From NZ13-RE01 sp964612975 (GTDB lineage: Bacteria > Dictyoglomota > Dictyoglomia > Dictyoglomales > Dictyoglomaceae): a DNA stretch of 64,000 bases. Position numbers and translations under genes: made by a program. Under the pieces are notes generated by a model. The model made no database searches, had not been told where the DNA came from, and saw only the letters and a program-made list of their open reading frames with translations. This document shows positions 18,703 through 27,688 of the stretch, piece after piece; the stretch's first letter is position 1; each line of letters begins with the position of its first letter. The DNA lies in contig CAZTGC010000005.1 of NCBI GenBank assembly GCA_964612975.1, positions 1 through 64,000 on the forward strand, given 5' to 3'.

Positions 18703-19575
18703 ATGTTTAGATCTTTTATAAAGGAGAATGGATTAATAAGAACTTATGATCTAAAAAGGCCACATGTAAGAATATTGTATTTTATTCTTTTATTGGTCTT
18801 TTTATTGGTAATAATTACTGCTTTAGCTCCCATAATTTGGGTTATATTGTCAGGTTTCAAATCCTTAAGGGAATTTGTAAATGAGCCAAAGTTTTTTCCT
18901 AATTCTTATGATATAGGAAAATTTATTGAAACTTGGAGAATATTAAATTTTACTAAATTTTATCTTAATTCCTTCATAGTAGTTATTGGAAGTATATTCT
19001 TTGCAGTCATAGCAAATGGATTATTGGGTTATGCTCTTTCTAAAATAAAACCAATAGGGTCTAAAGTGATTTTACTCCTTATTCTTTGGAGTTTAATGAT
19101 TCCAGCTACTACAAGTATTGTCCCTCTATTTATCAACATAGTAAAGTTAGGACTTCAAGGTTCCTTTCTTCCTTTATGGATGTCTGCAGGAGCAAATGCT
19201 TTTTTTGTTATTTTATATAAAAACTTTTTTGATTCCATACCCCAATCTATAGTTGAGGCAGCAAGAATCGATGGATGTAGTGAGTGGTCTATATTTTTTA
19301 AAATAATATTCCCTTTAAGCTATTCTATTAATACTGTTATCACAATATTTACAATTAATGCCTCCTGGTCTGATTTTCTCCTTCCCTATCTTTTATTAAA
19401 TAACACAGGAAAAGAAACAGTAATGGTTAGATTATTTTTATTTAGAAATAGTGTAGCCACTGATGTAGATATAATAAGAGCTGTTACCTTCTCAATAATT
19501 CCTCCAATCATACTTTTTGCCTTCTTCCAAAAGTATATGAGGGAAGGAATTTCAAGTATAGGAATAAGAGGATAA
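18703..19575 (+). CDS. CUT1 sugar ABC importer permease (MalG-type)
   Basis: Second permease, 290 aa, with a cytoplasmic N-terminal stretch and helices from about residue 26. The EAA loop IVEAARIDGCSEWSIFFKII is near residues 184-203, and the protein ends QKYMREGISSIGIRG, close to the common MalG-type ending. It pairs with the preceding gene product. The operon supplies no ATPase. Confidence 0.93.
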   Translation: MFRSFIKENGLIRTYDLKRPHVRILYFILLLVFLLVIITALAPIIWVILSGFKSLREFVNEPKFFPNSYDIGKFIETWRILNFTKFYLNSFIVVIGSIFFAVIANGLLGYALSKIKPIGSKVILLLILWSLMIPATTSIVPLFINIVKLGLQGSFLPLWMSAGANAFFVILYKNFFDSIPQSIVEAARIDGCSEWSIFFKIIFPLSYSINTVITIFTINASWSDFLLPYLLLNNTGKETVMVRLFLFRNSVATDVDIIRAVTFSIIPPIILFAFFQKYMREGISSIGIRG

Positions 19576-19592
19576 TTTTTAGGAGGTGTTTT

Positions 19593-21641
19593 ATGAGAAA
19601 CAATATTAAGTTAATTTCTCTTTTATTTTTTATCTTCGTAATTTTTCAAGGAGTAAATTTTGCTAAAACTTCAGAGGGATCTTTTGAAACAAAACTTGTT
19701 ATTTATGAGGCTCCTAAAACTATGAAGCCAGCTATGGGAATTAAAGTAAAAGTGGGAGGACATGAGGTATTTGTATATAATGTTCCTGTAAATCCTAATA
19801 GAAGATGGATGGGAAATAATGAGATAGAACTTTCTTCAACTCCTATGTGTTACTTTGATTTTAATGGTGAAAGTATTAAAATAGAAATTACAAAAGATGA
19901 GGAAATAAAGTCTTGCAATATTCTTCCCTCTTCTTACAATATAATTCCCAAGATTAATGGTAAAAATATAGTTTTTTATATAAATGAACCAGGTTTTTAT
20001 ACTGTAATTTTTAATGATTCCCCTAAAGGAGCTTTACATATCTTTGCTAATCCAATAGAAGAAAATATTCCTGACAAAAATGATCCTAATGTAATTTTTA
20101 TTGAACCGGGAGAGTGGACTATAGATGATATTCCCCTTCAGAGGGGACAGACAATATATATATCAGGAGGAGCAGTTTTACATACTACTATTCATGGAAT
20201 CTTTTTAAATAATATTACCATAAGGGGAAGGGGAATTATTGACGGAAGTATATGGAAGAATTGGCTTACTCCTGGCGAGATTGCAAGACCTCCAATTAAT
20301 TTGAGGAATAGTAAAGGTATAACTATAGAAGGGGTAATTCTTATAAATCCTAATGCATGGGCATTAAACCTATATGAGTGTGAAAATACTATTATAAAAA
20401 ATGTAAAAATTATCACTTCTCGTCAAAATGGAGATGGTATCACTATTCAGTCTTCTAGAAATATTCATGTTTCTGATTCATTCGTAAGAAGTTGGGATGA
20501 TAGTTTGGTTATAAAAAATTATGCAGGAGATTCTAAGTTTATTAATTTTAACAATATACAAATATGGACTGACCTTGCACAATCTATGGAGATAGGATAT
20601 GAAACTAATAAAGGTATGAAAGAAAACCCTGTAATCTCTGATATTTCCTTTAGAGACATTACAGTTCTTTATAATTTTCATAAGCCAGTAATAAGTATTC
20701 ATAATAGTGATAACGCCTTAATTAAGAATATTTATTATGAGAATATTATTGTAGAAAATGCTCTTATGGGGGAAGGAGATGCAGGAGATAATAATCAATT
20801 AATTGATTTTGCCATCCTTTCCAGTCAATGGTCTTCTACAAAGGAAAGAGGAAATATTAGGAATGTATATGTAAACAATGTTAAGGTATTAAGGGGCAAA
20901 TTTCCTCCATCAAGAATTGTAGGTTATGATAAAGACCATACTGTTGAAAATGTAAATATTAAAAATCTTGTAATTCTTGGTAAAGAGATAAAATCCCTTG
21001 AGGAGGGTAAATTTAAAATTAACCCCTTTGTGAAGAATATAAATATTTCTCAAGAAAAGATTTTAGTAGAAAAATTTCCAATATTTTCTAAGTCTATAAC
21101 GGAAACGGATGGAATTGTAAGTTCTGAAAATCTCCTAATAGTAAAGACTCCAGATCAAAGAGAAGCTCAAACTCCTGAAAAATTTAAGATTATTCAAGTA
21201 GTTGTTCCTGAAAAACCATCTGGTGAAAATGTTGCCCTTAGAAAGCCTATTTCTGCAAGTAGTTATCAAGATGTTTATATGCCAAGATATGCAGTGGATG
21301 GAAGAATTAAAAGCTATTGGGAAGGAAAATCCAATACATATCCCAATATTGTGACAGTGGATCTTCAAAGGGAATGTGATATTCATACCATAAGGATTGC
21401 TTTGAATCCAGATAAAATTTGGAGTAAAAGAATTCAAACCTTTGAAATTAGATATAGTCTTGATGGAGAGAATTATAAAGTTTTAGTACCAAGGGCAGAC
21501 TACGTTTTTGATCCTTTAACCAGTAATATTTTAGATATAAAACTTCCAGAAAGGAAAAGGTTAAGATATATACAAATAATTTTTTATGCTAATACAGGAG
21601 CAACAGGGGGGCAGATTGGAGAATTAGAAATTTACGAATAA
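19593..21641 (+). CDS. Secreted beta-helix glycoside hydrolase (GH28/GH49-like) with C-terminal F5/8-type C domain
   Basis: 682 aa. Signal peptide at residues 1-24. An N-terminal beta domain is followed by a parallel beta-helix from about residue 170 to 460, with repeated N- and I-rich turns (NNITIRGRGIIDG, NTIIKNVKII). Candidate catalytic Asp residues are in RQNGDGITI and SWDDSLVIKN, the spacing seen in clan GH-N. The GHG and RIK motifs of polygalacturonases are absent, which favours a GH49-like (dextranase/isopullulanase) assignment over true GH28. Residues about 545-682 form an F5/8-type C (discoidin) domain (NVALRKPISASS...YAVDG). The GH31 gene next door also points to an alpha-glucan substrate (inference). 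Confidence 0.75.
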   Translation: MRNNIKLISLLFFIFVIFQGVNFAKTSEGSFETKLVIYEAPKTMKPAMGIKVKVGGHEVFVYNVPVNPNRRWMGNNEIELSSTPMCYFDFNGESIKIEITKDEEIKSCNILPSSYNIIPKINGKNIVFYINEPGFYTVIFNDSPKGALHIFANPIEENIPDKNDPNVIFIEPGEWTIDDIPLQRGQTIYISGGAVLHTTIHGIFLNNITIRGRGIIDGSIWKNWLTPGEIARPPINLRNSKGITIEGVILINPNAWALNLYECENTIIKNVKIITSRQNGDGITIQSSRNIHVSDSFVRSWDDSLVIKNYAGDSKFINFNNIQIWTDLAQSMEIGYETNKGMKENPVISDISFRDITVLYNFHKPVISIHNSDNALIKNIYYENIIVENALMGEGDAGDNNQLIDFAILSSQWSSTKERGNIRNVYVNNVKVLRGKFPPSRIVGYDKDHTVENVNIKNLVILGKEIKSLEEGKFKINPFVKNINISQEKILVEKFPIFSKSITETDGIVSSENLLIVKTPDQREAQTPEKFKIIQVVVPEKPSGENVALRKPISASSYQDVYMPRYAVDGRIKSYWEGKSNTYPNIVTVDLQRECDIHTIRIALNPDKIWSKRIQTFEIRYSLDGENYKVLVPRADYVFDPLTSNILDIKLPERKRLRYIQIIFYANTGATGGQIGELEIYE

Positions 21642-21662
21642 AAGAAGAAAGGAGCTTAATAC

Positions 21663-24002
21663 ATGGTAAGAAAAATAATACCATGGGGAAAAGTTTTGTC
21701 ATTTAAAAAATTAGAAGATTCAATTATAATCATTGGGGAATATGAGAATTTGAAAATAGAATTTATTACTGATAAAATCGTTAGATTTCATTTTTCAAAG
21801 GATAAAAATTGGAAACATAATTATTCCTTTGCTATAGAAGGGGATCTTCCCAAAATTAATTTTGAGGTTTTGGAGAAAGATAAAAATTTAATCCTTAAAG
21901 GAAAAGATCTTCTCATAATGGTCCATAAAACTTCTGGAAATATTAAACTCTTTGATAATAGCGAAAATTTAATAGCCTCAGATTATGAAAATTTAGGATA
22001 TGGAAGGTCCAAAAATAAAGTATATTCTTTTAAAAAAATAGATAAGGAAGAAGCCTTTTTGGGGCTTGGAGAAAAGATGGGAGGATTAAATAAAAAAGGG
22101 AAAAAATTTGTTAATTGGAATACTGATGATCCCAACCATTATCCCAATACTGACCCTTTATATCAAACTCACCCATTTATTTTAGCGTGGAATAGAAAAA
22201 CATCATATGGAATTCTCTTTGATAATTCCTGTAGGACCTATTTTAATTTAGGAGAGGAAAATAGTAAATATTATTACTTTTCTGCTGATAATGGTGAAAT
22301 GGATTACTATTTTATATATGGACCAACACCAAAGGAAGTGATAGAAAATTATACTTTTCTTACTGGAAGATATCACATGCCCCCTATTTGGGCCTTAGGT
22401 TATCAGCAATCTAAATGGGGATATGGAAGCTTAGAGAGAGTAAAGGAAATTGCAGAAAATTTTAGAAGAAGAGATATCCCATGTGATGTTATCTATTTGG
22501 ATATCGATCATATGGATGGTTTCAGAGTCTTTACTGTGGATAAGGAAAGATTTCCTAATATGGAGGAATCAATTGAGGAATTAAATAAAAAGGGTTTTAA
22601 GTTAATTCCCATAGTGGATCCGGGAGTGAAAAGAGATATAGATTTTGAAATATATAAAGAGGGAATAAAAAAGGAATGTTTTTGTAAAAGATCTACAGGA
22701 GAGATATACATAGGATATGTATGGCCTGGAGAATGTGTCTTTCCTGACTTTGCAAAGGAGCGAGTAAGAGAATGGTGGGGAGAAAAACAAAAGAAAATTA
22801 TAGAATTAGGATTTTCAGGGATTTGGAATGATATGAATGAGCCTTCATCTTTTTCTCATCCCTTAAATTATATTTCAAAGACTTTTGAGAAAAATAATAC
22901 CTTTTGGGGAGTTTTTTCAGACCATCAAGATGAAATATATTATGAAAAAACCTTCCCTAAGGATGTTATTCATGGGGAGAATGGAGAATATACTCATGAT
23001 GAGATTCATAATGTATATGGGCTTCTTATGGTAAAGGCAAGCTTTGAAGGGTGGAAAAAAGAAAAGCCTAATATCCGTCCCCTAATTTTAACCAGATCAG
23101 GTTATTCTGGAGTTCAAAAATATTCTGCAGTATGGACAGGAGATAATAAAAGTTGGTGGGAACATTTATATATAAGTATTCCTATGCTCCAGAACTTAAG
23201 TATATCGGGAGTTCCCTTTGTAGGAGCAGATGTGGGGGGTTTTGGTTTAGACTCTTCTCCTGAATTATTTGCAAGATGGATAGAATTAGGAATTTTTTAT
23301 CCTTTTCTTAGAAATCATTCCGAAATAAATACAAAACCCCAAGAACCCTGGGCTTTTGGGAATGAAGTTGAAAATATTGCAAAAAAATATTTAAGATTAA
23401 GATATAGACTTATTCCATATATTTATTCTTTATTTTGGGAGGCAATGGAAAAAGGGATTCCTCCTATGAGGGCTTTAATTCTTGAATTTCCAGATGATCC
23501 TGAGATAATTTTTAATGATGACCAATTTATGTTAGGTCCAAATATCTTGGTTGCTCCAATTTATCGGGAAAATGCAAGGATAAGGACAATATATCTTCCT
23601 CAGGGAAGATGGTATGATTTTTGGAATTTAAATATTTACGAGGGAAGAAATTATATTTCCTATTATGCTCCTTTAGATACGATACCTTTATTGGTAAGAG
23701 GGGGAAGTATAATCCCTATATGGGAGCCTCAAAATTATATAGGTGAAAAAAAACAAGAGATATTAGAAATTCTTGTTTTCCCTTCCCAAGGAAATTTTAT
23801 GTATTATGAAGATGATGGAATTTCTTGGAATTACAAAAAAAGGGAGTATAATCTAATTAAATTCTCCATAAAAGATGATGCTTTTTTTATTGAATATCTT
23901 CATAAAGGTTTTAACTCAGAAAGAAAATTTTTTAGGATAAATTATTTAGGTAAGATAATAGATGTGAAGGATGAAGGAGAAAATCTAAAAATAGAATTGT
24001 AG
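21663..24002 (+). CDS. GH31 alpha-glucosidase/alpha-xylosidase family enzyme
   Basis: 779 aa with no signal peptide, so probably cytoplasmic, cleaving imported oligosaccharides. The N-terminal beta-sandwich contains GLGEKMGGLNKKG. The catalytic barrel carries YQQSKWGYGS, the nucleophile Asp390 in IWNDMNEPSSF and the acid/base Asp494 in WTGDNKSWW. These are standard GH31 retaining-enzyme positions. DVIYLDIDHMDG precedes them. Last gene of the operon, 21 bp behind the beta-helix enzyme. Alpha-glucosidase is more likely than alpha-xylosidase given the neighbour, but specificity cannot be read directly. Confidence 0.92.
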   Translation: MVRKIIPWGKVLSFKKLEDSIIIIGEYENLKIEFITDKIVRFHFSKDKNWKHNYSFAIEGDLPKINFEVLEKDKNLILKGKDLLIMVHKTSGNIKLFDNSENLIASDYENLGYGRSKNKVYSFKKIDKEEAFLGLGEKMGGLNKKGKKFVNWNTDDPNHYPNTDPLYQTHPFILAWNRKTSYGILFDNSCRTYFNLGEENSKYYYFSADNGEMDYYFIYGPTPKEVIENYTFLTGRYHMPPIWALGYQQSKWGYGSLERVKEIAENFRRRDIPCDVIYLDIDHMDGFRVFTVDKERFPNMEESIEELNKKGFKLIPIVDPGVKRDIDFEIYKEGIKKECFCKRSTGEIYIGYVWPGECVFPDFAKERVREWWGEKQKKIIELGFSGIWNDMNEPSSFSHPLNYISKTFEKNNTFWGVFSDHQDEIYYEKTFPKDVIHGENGEYTHDEIHNVYGLLMVKASFEGWKKEKPNIRPLILTRSGYSGVQKYSAVWTGDNKSWWEHLYISIPMLQNLSISGVPFVGADVGGFGLDSSPELFARWIELGIFYPFLRNHSEINTKPQEPWAFGNEVENIAKKYLRLRYRLIPYIYSLFWEAMEKGIPPMRALILEFPDDPEIIFNDDQFMLGPNILVAPIYRENARIRTIYLPQGRWYDFWNLNIYEGRNYISYYAPLDTIPLLVRGGSIIPIWEPQNYIGEKKQEILEILVFPSQGNFMYYEDDGISWNYKKREYNLIKFSIKDDAFFIEYLHKGFNSERKFFRINYLGKIIDVKDEGENLKIEL

Positions 24003-24047
24003 AGATACTTCCAATTTTTTATTAAAAATGAATAAGAATAAAAAGAG

Positions 24048-24080
24048 AAAAAAGTCTCCTTTTATTCAGGAGACTTTTAT
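24048..24080. terminator. Bidirectional terminator between the GH31 gene and the convergent oxidoreductase
   Basis: AAAGTCTCCT / AGGAGACTTT with a seven-base loop; A-rich on the left and T-rich on the right, so it can stop transcription from both sides. It overlaps the stop codon of the minus-strand gene. Confidence 0.85.
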
Positions 24081-25081
24081 ATTACTTCTTCAAGTTTTAC
24101 TGGTCTTTTTTCTTTAAAACTTCTCTTAGCAGCTAAGGAAACTCTTAAAGATTCTAAAGCATCCTTAGGTCCTGGGGAAGGCTTTCTTCCTTCCAAAATT
24201 GCTTTAAAAAAGGCTTCGATTTCTAATTTATATGCTTCTTTAAATCTATCCATAAAGAAATAGTATTGATCTGCATAATAACCTTTATCAGTAAAATGCC
24301 AGAGATGGGTTTTAGGAAGGTCCTCTAATACGATTTTCCCTTTTTCTCCATGAATTTCTACTCTGATATCATATCCATAAACTGCTTTTCTTGAATTCTT
24401 AATAACTCCTAAGGCACCATTTTTAAATTTTAATAAGGTTATTGCAGTATCTACATCCTCCAATTCTCCAATTTTGGGATCTATTAGAACATTTCCCCAT
24501 GCTACTACCTCATCTACTTCTCCCATCAAGAATCTTGCTACATCAAAGTCATGAATTGCCATATCTACAAATATTCCTCCAGAAACCTTTAAATATTCCA
24601 AGGAAGGAGGTGCAGGGTCTCGGGTCAGGCTTGAAAATTGTTCTAAATTTCCTAACTTTCCCTCTTCAATTAGTTCCTTTGCCTTAGAATAAGAAGGGTC
24701 ATATCTTCTTTGAAATCCAATTTGAAAGGGAACGTTCATTTCTTCAACAATTTTTACAGCTTCTTCTGTTTCTGAAAGTTCAAGAGCTATTGGTTTCTCA
24801 CAAAATATCGCCCTTTTATTTTTTGCAGATAATTTTATATAATGGGCATGAGTATTTGTAGGTGTTACAATTATTACTGCTTCCACATTAGGATCTAATA
24901 TTGCAGATTCAGCATCATCAGAAATTCTCTCTGCCTTTGCTAAAATTTGAGACATTTTTGCATATTCTAATATAGGATCTGCTACTATAACAACTTTAAC
25001 ATTGGGGAGAGAACTTAAATTTTTGGCATGTTCCTGTCCCATTCTTCCTGCTCCTAAAAGAGCCACACCTATCCTTTCCAT
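24077..25081 (-). CDS. Gfo/Idh/MocA oxidoreductase, inositol 2-dehydrogenase-like
   Basis: 334 aa NAD(P)-dependent dehydrogenase. N-terminal Rossmann motif GVALLGAGRMGQEHAKNL; EKPIALELSETEEA carries the conserved Lys of this family; GFQRRYDPSYSKAKELI and MAIHDFDVARFLMGEVDEV match the inositol 2-dehydrogenase (IolG) branch, including the conserved HD pair. No other inositol genes are nearby, so the substrate may be another polyol or sugar. It lies nine bases after fabI on the same strand and probably shares its promoter. Confidence 0.85.
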   Translation of the reverse strand: MERIGVALLGAGRMGQEHAKNLSSLPNVKVVIVADPILEYAKMSQILAKAERISDDAESAILDPNVEAVIIVTPTNTHAHYIKLSAKNKRAIFCEKPIALELSETEEAVKIVEEMNVPFQIGFQRRYDPSYSKAKELIEEGKLGNLEQFSSLTRDPAPPSLEYLKVSGGIFVDMAIHDFDVARFLMGEVDEVVAWGNVLIDPKIGELEDVDTAITLLKFKNGALGVIKNSRKAVYGYDIRVEIHGEKGKIVLEDLPKTHLWHFTDKGYYADQYYFFMDRFKEAYKLEIEAFFKAILEGRKPSPGPKDALESLRVSLAAKRSFKEKRPVKLEEVI

Positions 25082-25090
25082 CGTTCCCTC

Positions 25091-25855
25091 CTAAATTCCC
25101 ATAATATTATATCCCGCATCAACATAAATAACTTCACCAGTAATCCCTGAAGAAAGATTACTAAGTAAGAAAATTGCGGTATCTCCAACTTCTCTATGTT
25201 CAATATTCCTTTTTAATGGAGCCCTTTCTTTATGATATTCCAAAATATCTGTAAATCTTGAAATTCCCCTTGCAGCTAAGGTATTTAATGGTCCAGCAGA
25301 TATAGCATTTACTCTGATATTGTCTTTTCCAAGCTCATATGCTAAATACCTAACAGAAGATTCTAATGCAGATTTTGCGACCCCCATTACATTATAATTT
25401 GGAATTACCTTTTCAGAACCATAATATGTTAATGTAATAATGCTTGCTGGAGAATTTAATATTCTTCGAAACAACCGACTCATGGAGATAAAAGAATAAA
25501 CACTTGTTTCCATAGCAATTTTAAAAGCTTCCTTAGATGTTTCCAAAAAGGGAGATTTTAAGGCCTCGGTGGGAGCGTATGCAATAGAATGAACAAATCC
25601 GTCAATCTTGCCCACATTTTTTTCTATTTCCTCCACAGCTTTTTCTATATTTATGTCATCGGAAACATCACACTCTACTAATAAAGTTTTTTTAGGAATT
25701 TCCTTTACCAATTCTTCCACATTATCCCTAAATCTTTCATTTTGATATCCTATTATTACTTCTCCTCCAAATTTTGTAATAGATTGAGCGATTGCCCATG
25801 CAATACTTTTCTTATTAGCCACATTAAAAACTGCAATCTTCTTCCCCTCTAACAT
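25091..25855 (-). CDS. fabI: Enoyl-[acyl-carrier-protein] reductase (NADH), FabI
   Basis: Short-chain dehydrogenase fold, 254 aa, catalysing the last reduction of each fatty-acid elongation cycle. The N-terminal KKIAVFNVANKKSIAWAIAQ is the FabI form of the cofactor-binding loop. SIAYAPTEALKSPFLETS and the catalytic Tyr-X6-Lys in YNVMGVAKSALE identify FabI rather than FabG (Tyr-X3-Lys). The C-terminal GITGEVIYVDAGYNIMG is also standard. A candidate promoter lies immediately upstream and shares its -35 box with the divergent gene. Confidence 0.92.
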   Translation of the reverse strand: MLEGKKIAVFNVANKKSIAWAIAQSITKFGGEVIIGYQNERFRDNVEELVKEIPKKTLLVECDVSDDINIEKAVEEIEKNVGKIDGFVHSIAYAPTEALKSPFLETSKEAFKIAMETSVYSFISMSRLFRRILNSPASIITLTYYGSEKVIPNYNVMGVAKSALESSVRYLAYELGKDNIRVNAISAGPLNTLAARGISRFTDILEYHKERAPLKRNIEHREVGDTAIFLLSNLSSGITGEVIYVDAGYNIMGI

Positions 25856-25881
25856 ATAAACACTCCTTTCTTTTTTAATTT

Positions 25882-25910
25882 ATATTAAACTTTTATTAAA
25901 AAACTTGCAA
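25882..25910 (-). promoter_or_regulatory. fabI promoter, sharing its -35 box with the divergent gene
   Basis: Minus strand -35 TTGCAA (25910-25905), 17-base spacer, -10 TAATAT (25887-25882). TTGCAA is self-complementary and also serves the plus-strand promoter. Confidence 0.55.
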
Positions 25911-25933
25911 CCTTCAAAAGATTTGTATAGAAT
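25905..25933 (+). promoter_or_regulatory. Promoter of the gamma-carbonic-anhydrase-like gene, sharing its -35 box with fabI
   Basis: -35 TTGCAA (25905-25910), 17-base spacer, -10 TAGAAT (25928-25933). Mirror image of the fabI promoter around one palindromic hexamer. Confidence 0.55.
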
Positions 25934-25964
25934 ATAAACTCAAAAGAGAAATTTCAAGGGCGAA

Positions 25965-26525
25965 ATGAGAGGGGTGCTCCTCGTAAATTATACTTCTTTC
26001 TTAACGAAAGGAGTGAAAAATCTGATTAAAGAATTTCAAGGTAAAATTCCAAAGGTCTCAGAGGATACTTATATCTCAGAAGAGGCAGTAATTATTGGGG
26101 ATGTTATTTTGGAAAGAGGAGTTAGTGTATGGTCCTTTGCGGTATTAAGGGGAGATTTAGATAGAATTTATGTTGGTCCATATACAAATATTCAAGAGGG
26201 AACAATTATACATGTAGATAAAGGATTTCCCGTTGAAATTGGAGAAAGTGTAGTAATTGGACACTCTGCAATAATTCATGGATGTAAAATTGGAAATAAT
26301 TCCCTTATTGGTATGAGGGCGGTAATTTTAGATGGTGTAGAAATTGGAGAAAGATGCATTATTGGAGCAGGAACTTTAATTCCTAAAGGCAAAAAAATTC
26401 CCTCAGATTCTGTAGTATTAGGAATTCCTGGTCAAATTGTTCGGCATGTGAAAGGGGAAGAACTGGAAAAAATTAAGGAGAATATAGAATTATATTATGA
26501 TCTAGGTAAAATCTATAGGAGGTAG
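25965..26525 (+). CDS. Gamma-carbonic-anhydrase-like hexapeptide-repeat protein
   Basis: Left-handed beta-helix protein of the gamma carbonic anhydrase/YrdA/PaaY group, up to 186 aa. Hexapeptide turns run through the middle (VIIGDVILERGVSVWSFAV, VVIGHSAIIHG, SLIGMRAVILDG). His ligands for a metal are visible in IIHVDKG, IGHSAIIHG. The ATG at 25965 gives a 19-residue extension unlike the family. A CTG at 26022, eight bases behind AAAGGAG, would give the usual opening (M)IKEFQGKIPKV and is a credible rare start. Followed seven bases later by the aminotransferase gene. Confidence 0.85.
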   Translation: MRGVLLVNYTSFLTKGVKNLIKEFQGKIPKVSEDTYISEEAVIIGDVILERGVSVWSFAVLRGDLDRIYVGPYTNIQEGTIIHVDKGFPVEIGESVVIGHSAIIHGCKIGNNSLIGMRAVILDGVEIGERCIIGAGTLIPKGKKIPSDSVVLGIPGQIVRHVKGEELEKIKENIELYYDLGKIYRR

Positions 26526-26531
26526 AGTCTT

Positions 26532-27677
26532 ATGCCAAAAACCTATCTTATGATTCCAGGTCCAACTCCCGTGCCCAATGATGTCTTAAGGGAAATGTCC
26601 CGAGAAATGATTAACCATAGGGGACCAGAATTTTCTAAACTAATTGCTGAGGCTACGGAGCTTTTGAAGAAGGTATTTAAAACTAATAACGATTGTTTCA
26701 TACTAACAGCATCAGGAACAGGTGCCATGGAAGCATCAGTAGTAAATTTCTTTTCGCCAGGAGATAAGGTGGTTGTAGGAGTATGTGGAGTATTTGGAGA
26801 AAGATATGCTCAAATATGTTCTGCTTATGGACTTAATGTTGTGAGAATAAAACCCTCTTTAGGTAAAGGAATCGAAGTTAATGATTTAGAAAAGGTTCTT
26901 GAGGAAAATCCTGAAACAAAAGGGGTTTTTCTAACCCATAATGAAACCTCTACAGGGGTTACCTTGAATTTAAAAGAACTTGCACCTATCGTAAAAAGAA
27001 GGGGATTATTGTTATTGATAGATGCGGTAAGTTCCCTTGGTGCTATTGATCTTCCCACTGATGAATTAAATATAGATGTGGTAGTTTCTGCCTCTCAAAA
27101 GGCTTTAGAAACTCCCCCTGGTATAGGTATGATCACCGTAAGTCCTTTAGCATGGGAATATTATGAAAAGGCAAAACTTCCGAGATTTTATTGGGACCTT
27201 AAAAAGGCTAAAAAATCTTTAGAAAAGGGGGCAACTCCCTTTACTCCTGCAATTCCACAGATTTTTGCCTTAAGAAAATCCCTAGAAAATATTCTTTCAA
27301 AGGGATTAGAGAATAATTTTAAGAAACATATTATGTTAGGGAATGCTGTTAGAAAGGGGATCACATCTCTTGAGATTTTTAAACTTCTTGCAGATGAGAA
27401 ATATGCTTCGAATACAGTAACGGCAGTAATTCCTCTACCTGAAATTAATCCTGACGAAATGAGGAAAAAGTTAAGACAAGAGTTTGGGGTAGTTTTAGCA
27501 GGAGGACAAGGAGAATTAGAGGGAAAGATCTTTAGGATTGGACATTTAGGATATATTGAACCCTCAGATATTCTTGTTACTTTATCTTCTATAGAAATTA
27601 TATTAGAGAGAATGGGATATAATGATCTAAGAGGAAAGGCAGTTAGATCAGCAGAAAAAGTATTTTTAGAAGGTTAG
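26532..27677 (+). CDS. Class V aminotransferase, serine-pyruvate/alanine-glyoxylate type
   Basis: PLP enzyme, 381 aa. Opening YLMIPGPTPVPNDVLREM and NHRGPEF are typical of the AGXT/SgaA branch. FLTHNETSTGV and LLIDAVSSLG bind the cofactor, and the PLP lysine is in VVSASQKALETPPGIG. It lies 11 bases before serA. In several thermophiles such a pair makes serine, with this enzyme acting as the phosphohydroxypyruvate or hydroxypyruvate transaminase in place of a SerC-type enzyme (established pairing; assignment here is inferred). Confidence 0.9.
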   Translation: MPKTYLMIPGPTPVPNDVLREMSREMINHRGPEFSKLIAEATELLKKVFKTNNDCFILTASGTGAMEASVVNFFSPGDKVVVGVCGVFGERYAQICSAYGLNVVRIKPSLGKGIEVNDLEKVLEENPETKGVFLTHNETSTGVTLNLKELAPIVKRRGLLLLIDAVSSLGAIDLPTDELNIDVVVSASQKALETPPGIGMITVSPLAWEYYEKAKLPRFYWDLKKAKKSLEKGATPFTPAIPQIFALRKSLENILSKGLENNFKKHIMLGNAVRKGITSLEIFKLLADEKYASNTVTAVIPLPEINPDEMRKKLRQEFGVVLAGGQGELEGKIFRIGHLGYIEPSDILVTLSSIEIILERMGYNDLRGKAVRSAEKVFLEG

Positions 27678-27688
27678 GGGGGATAATA

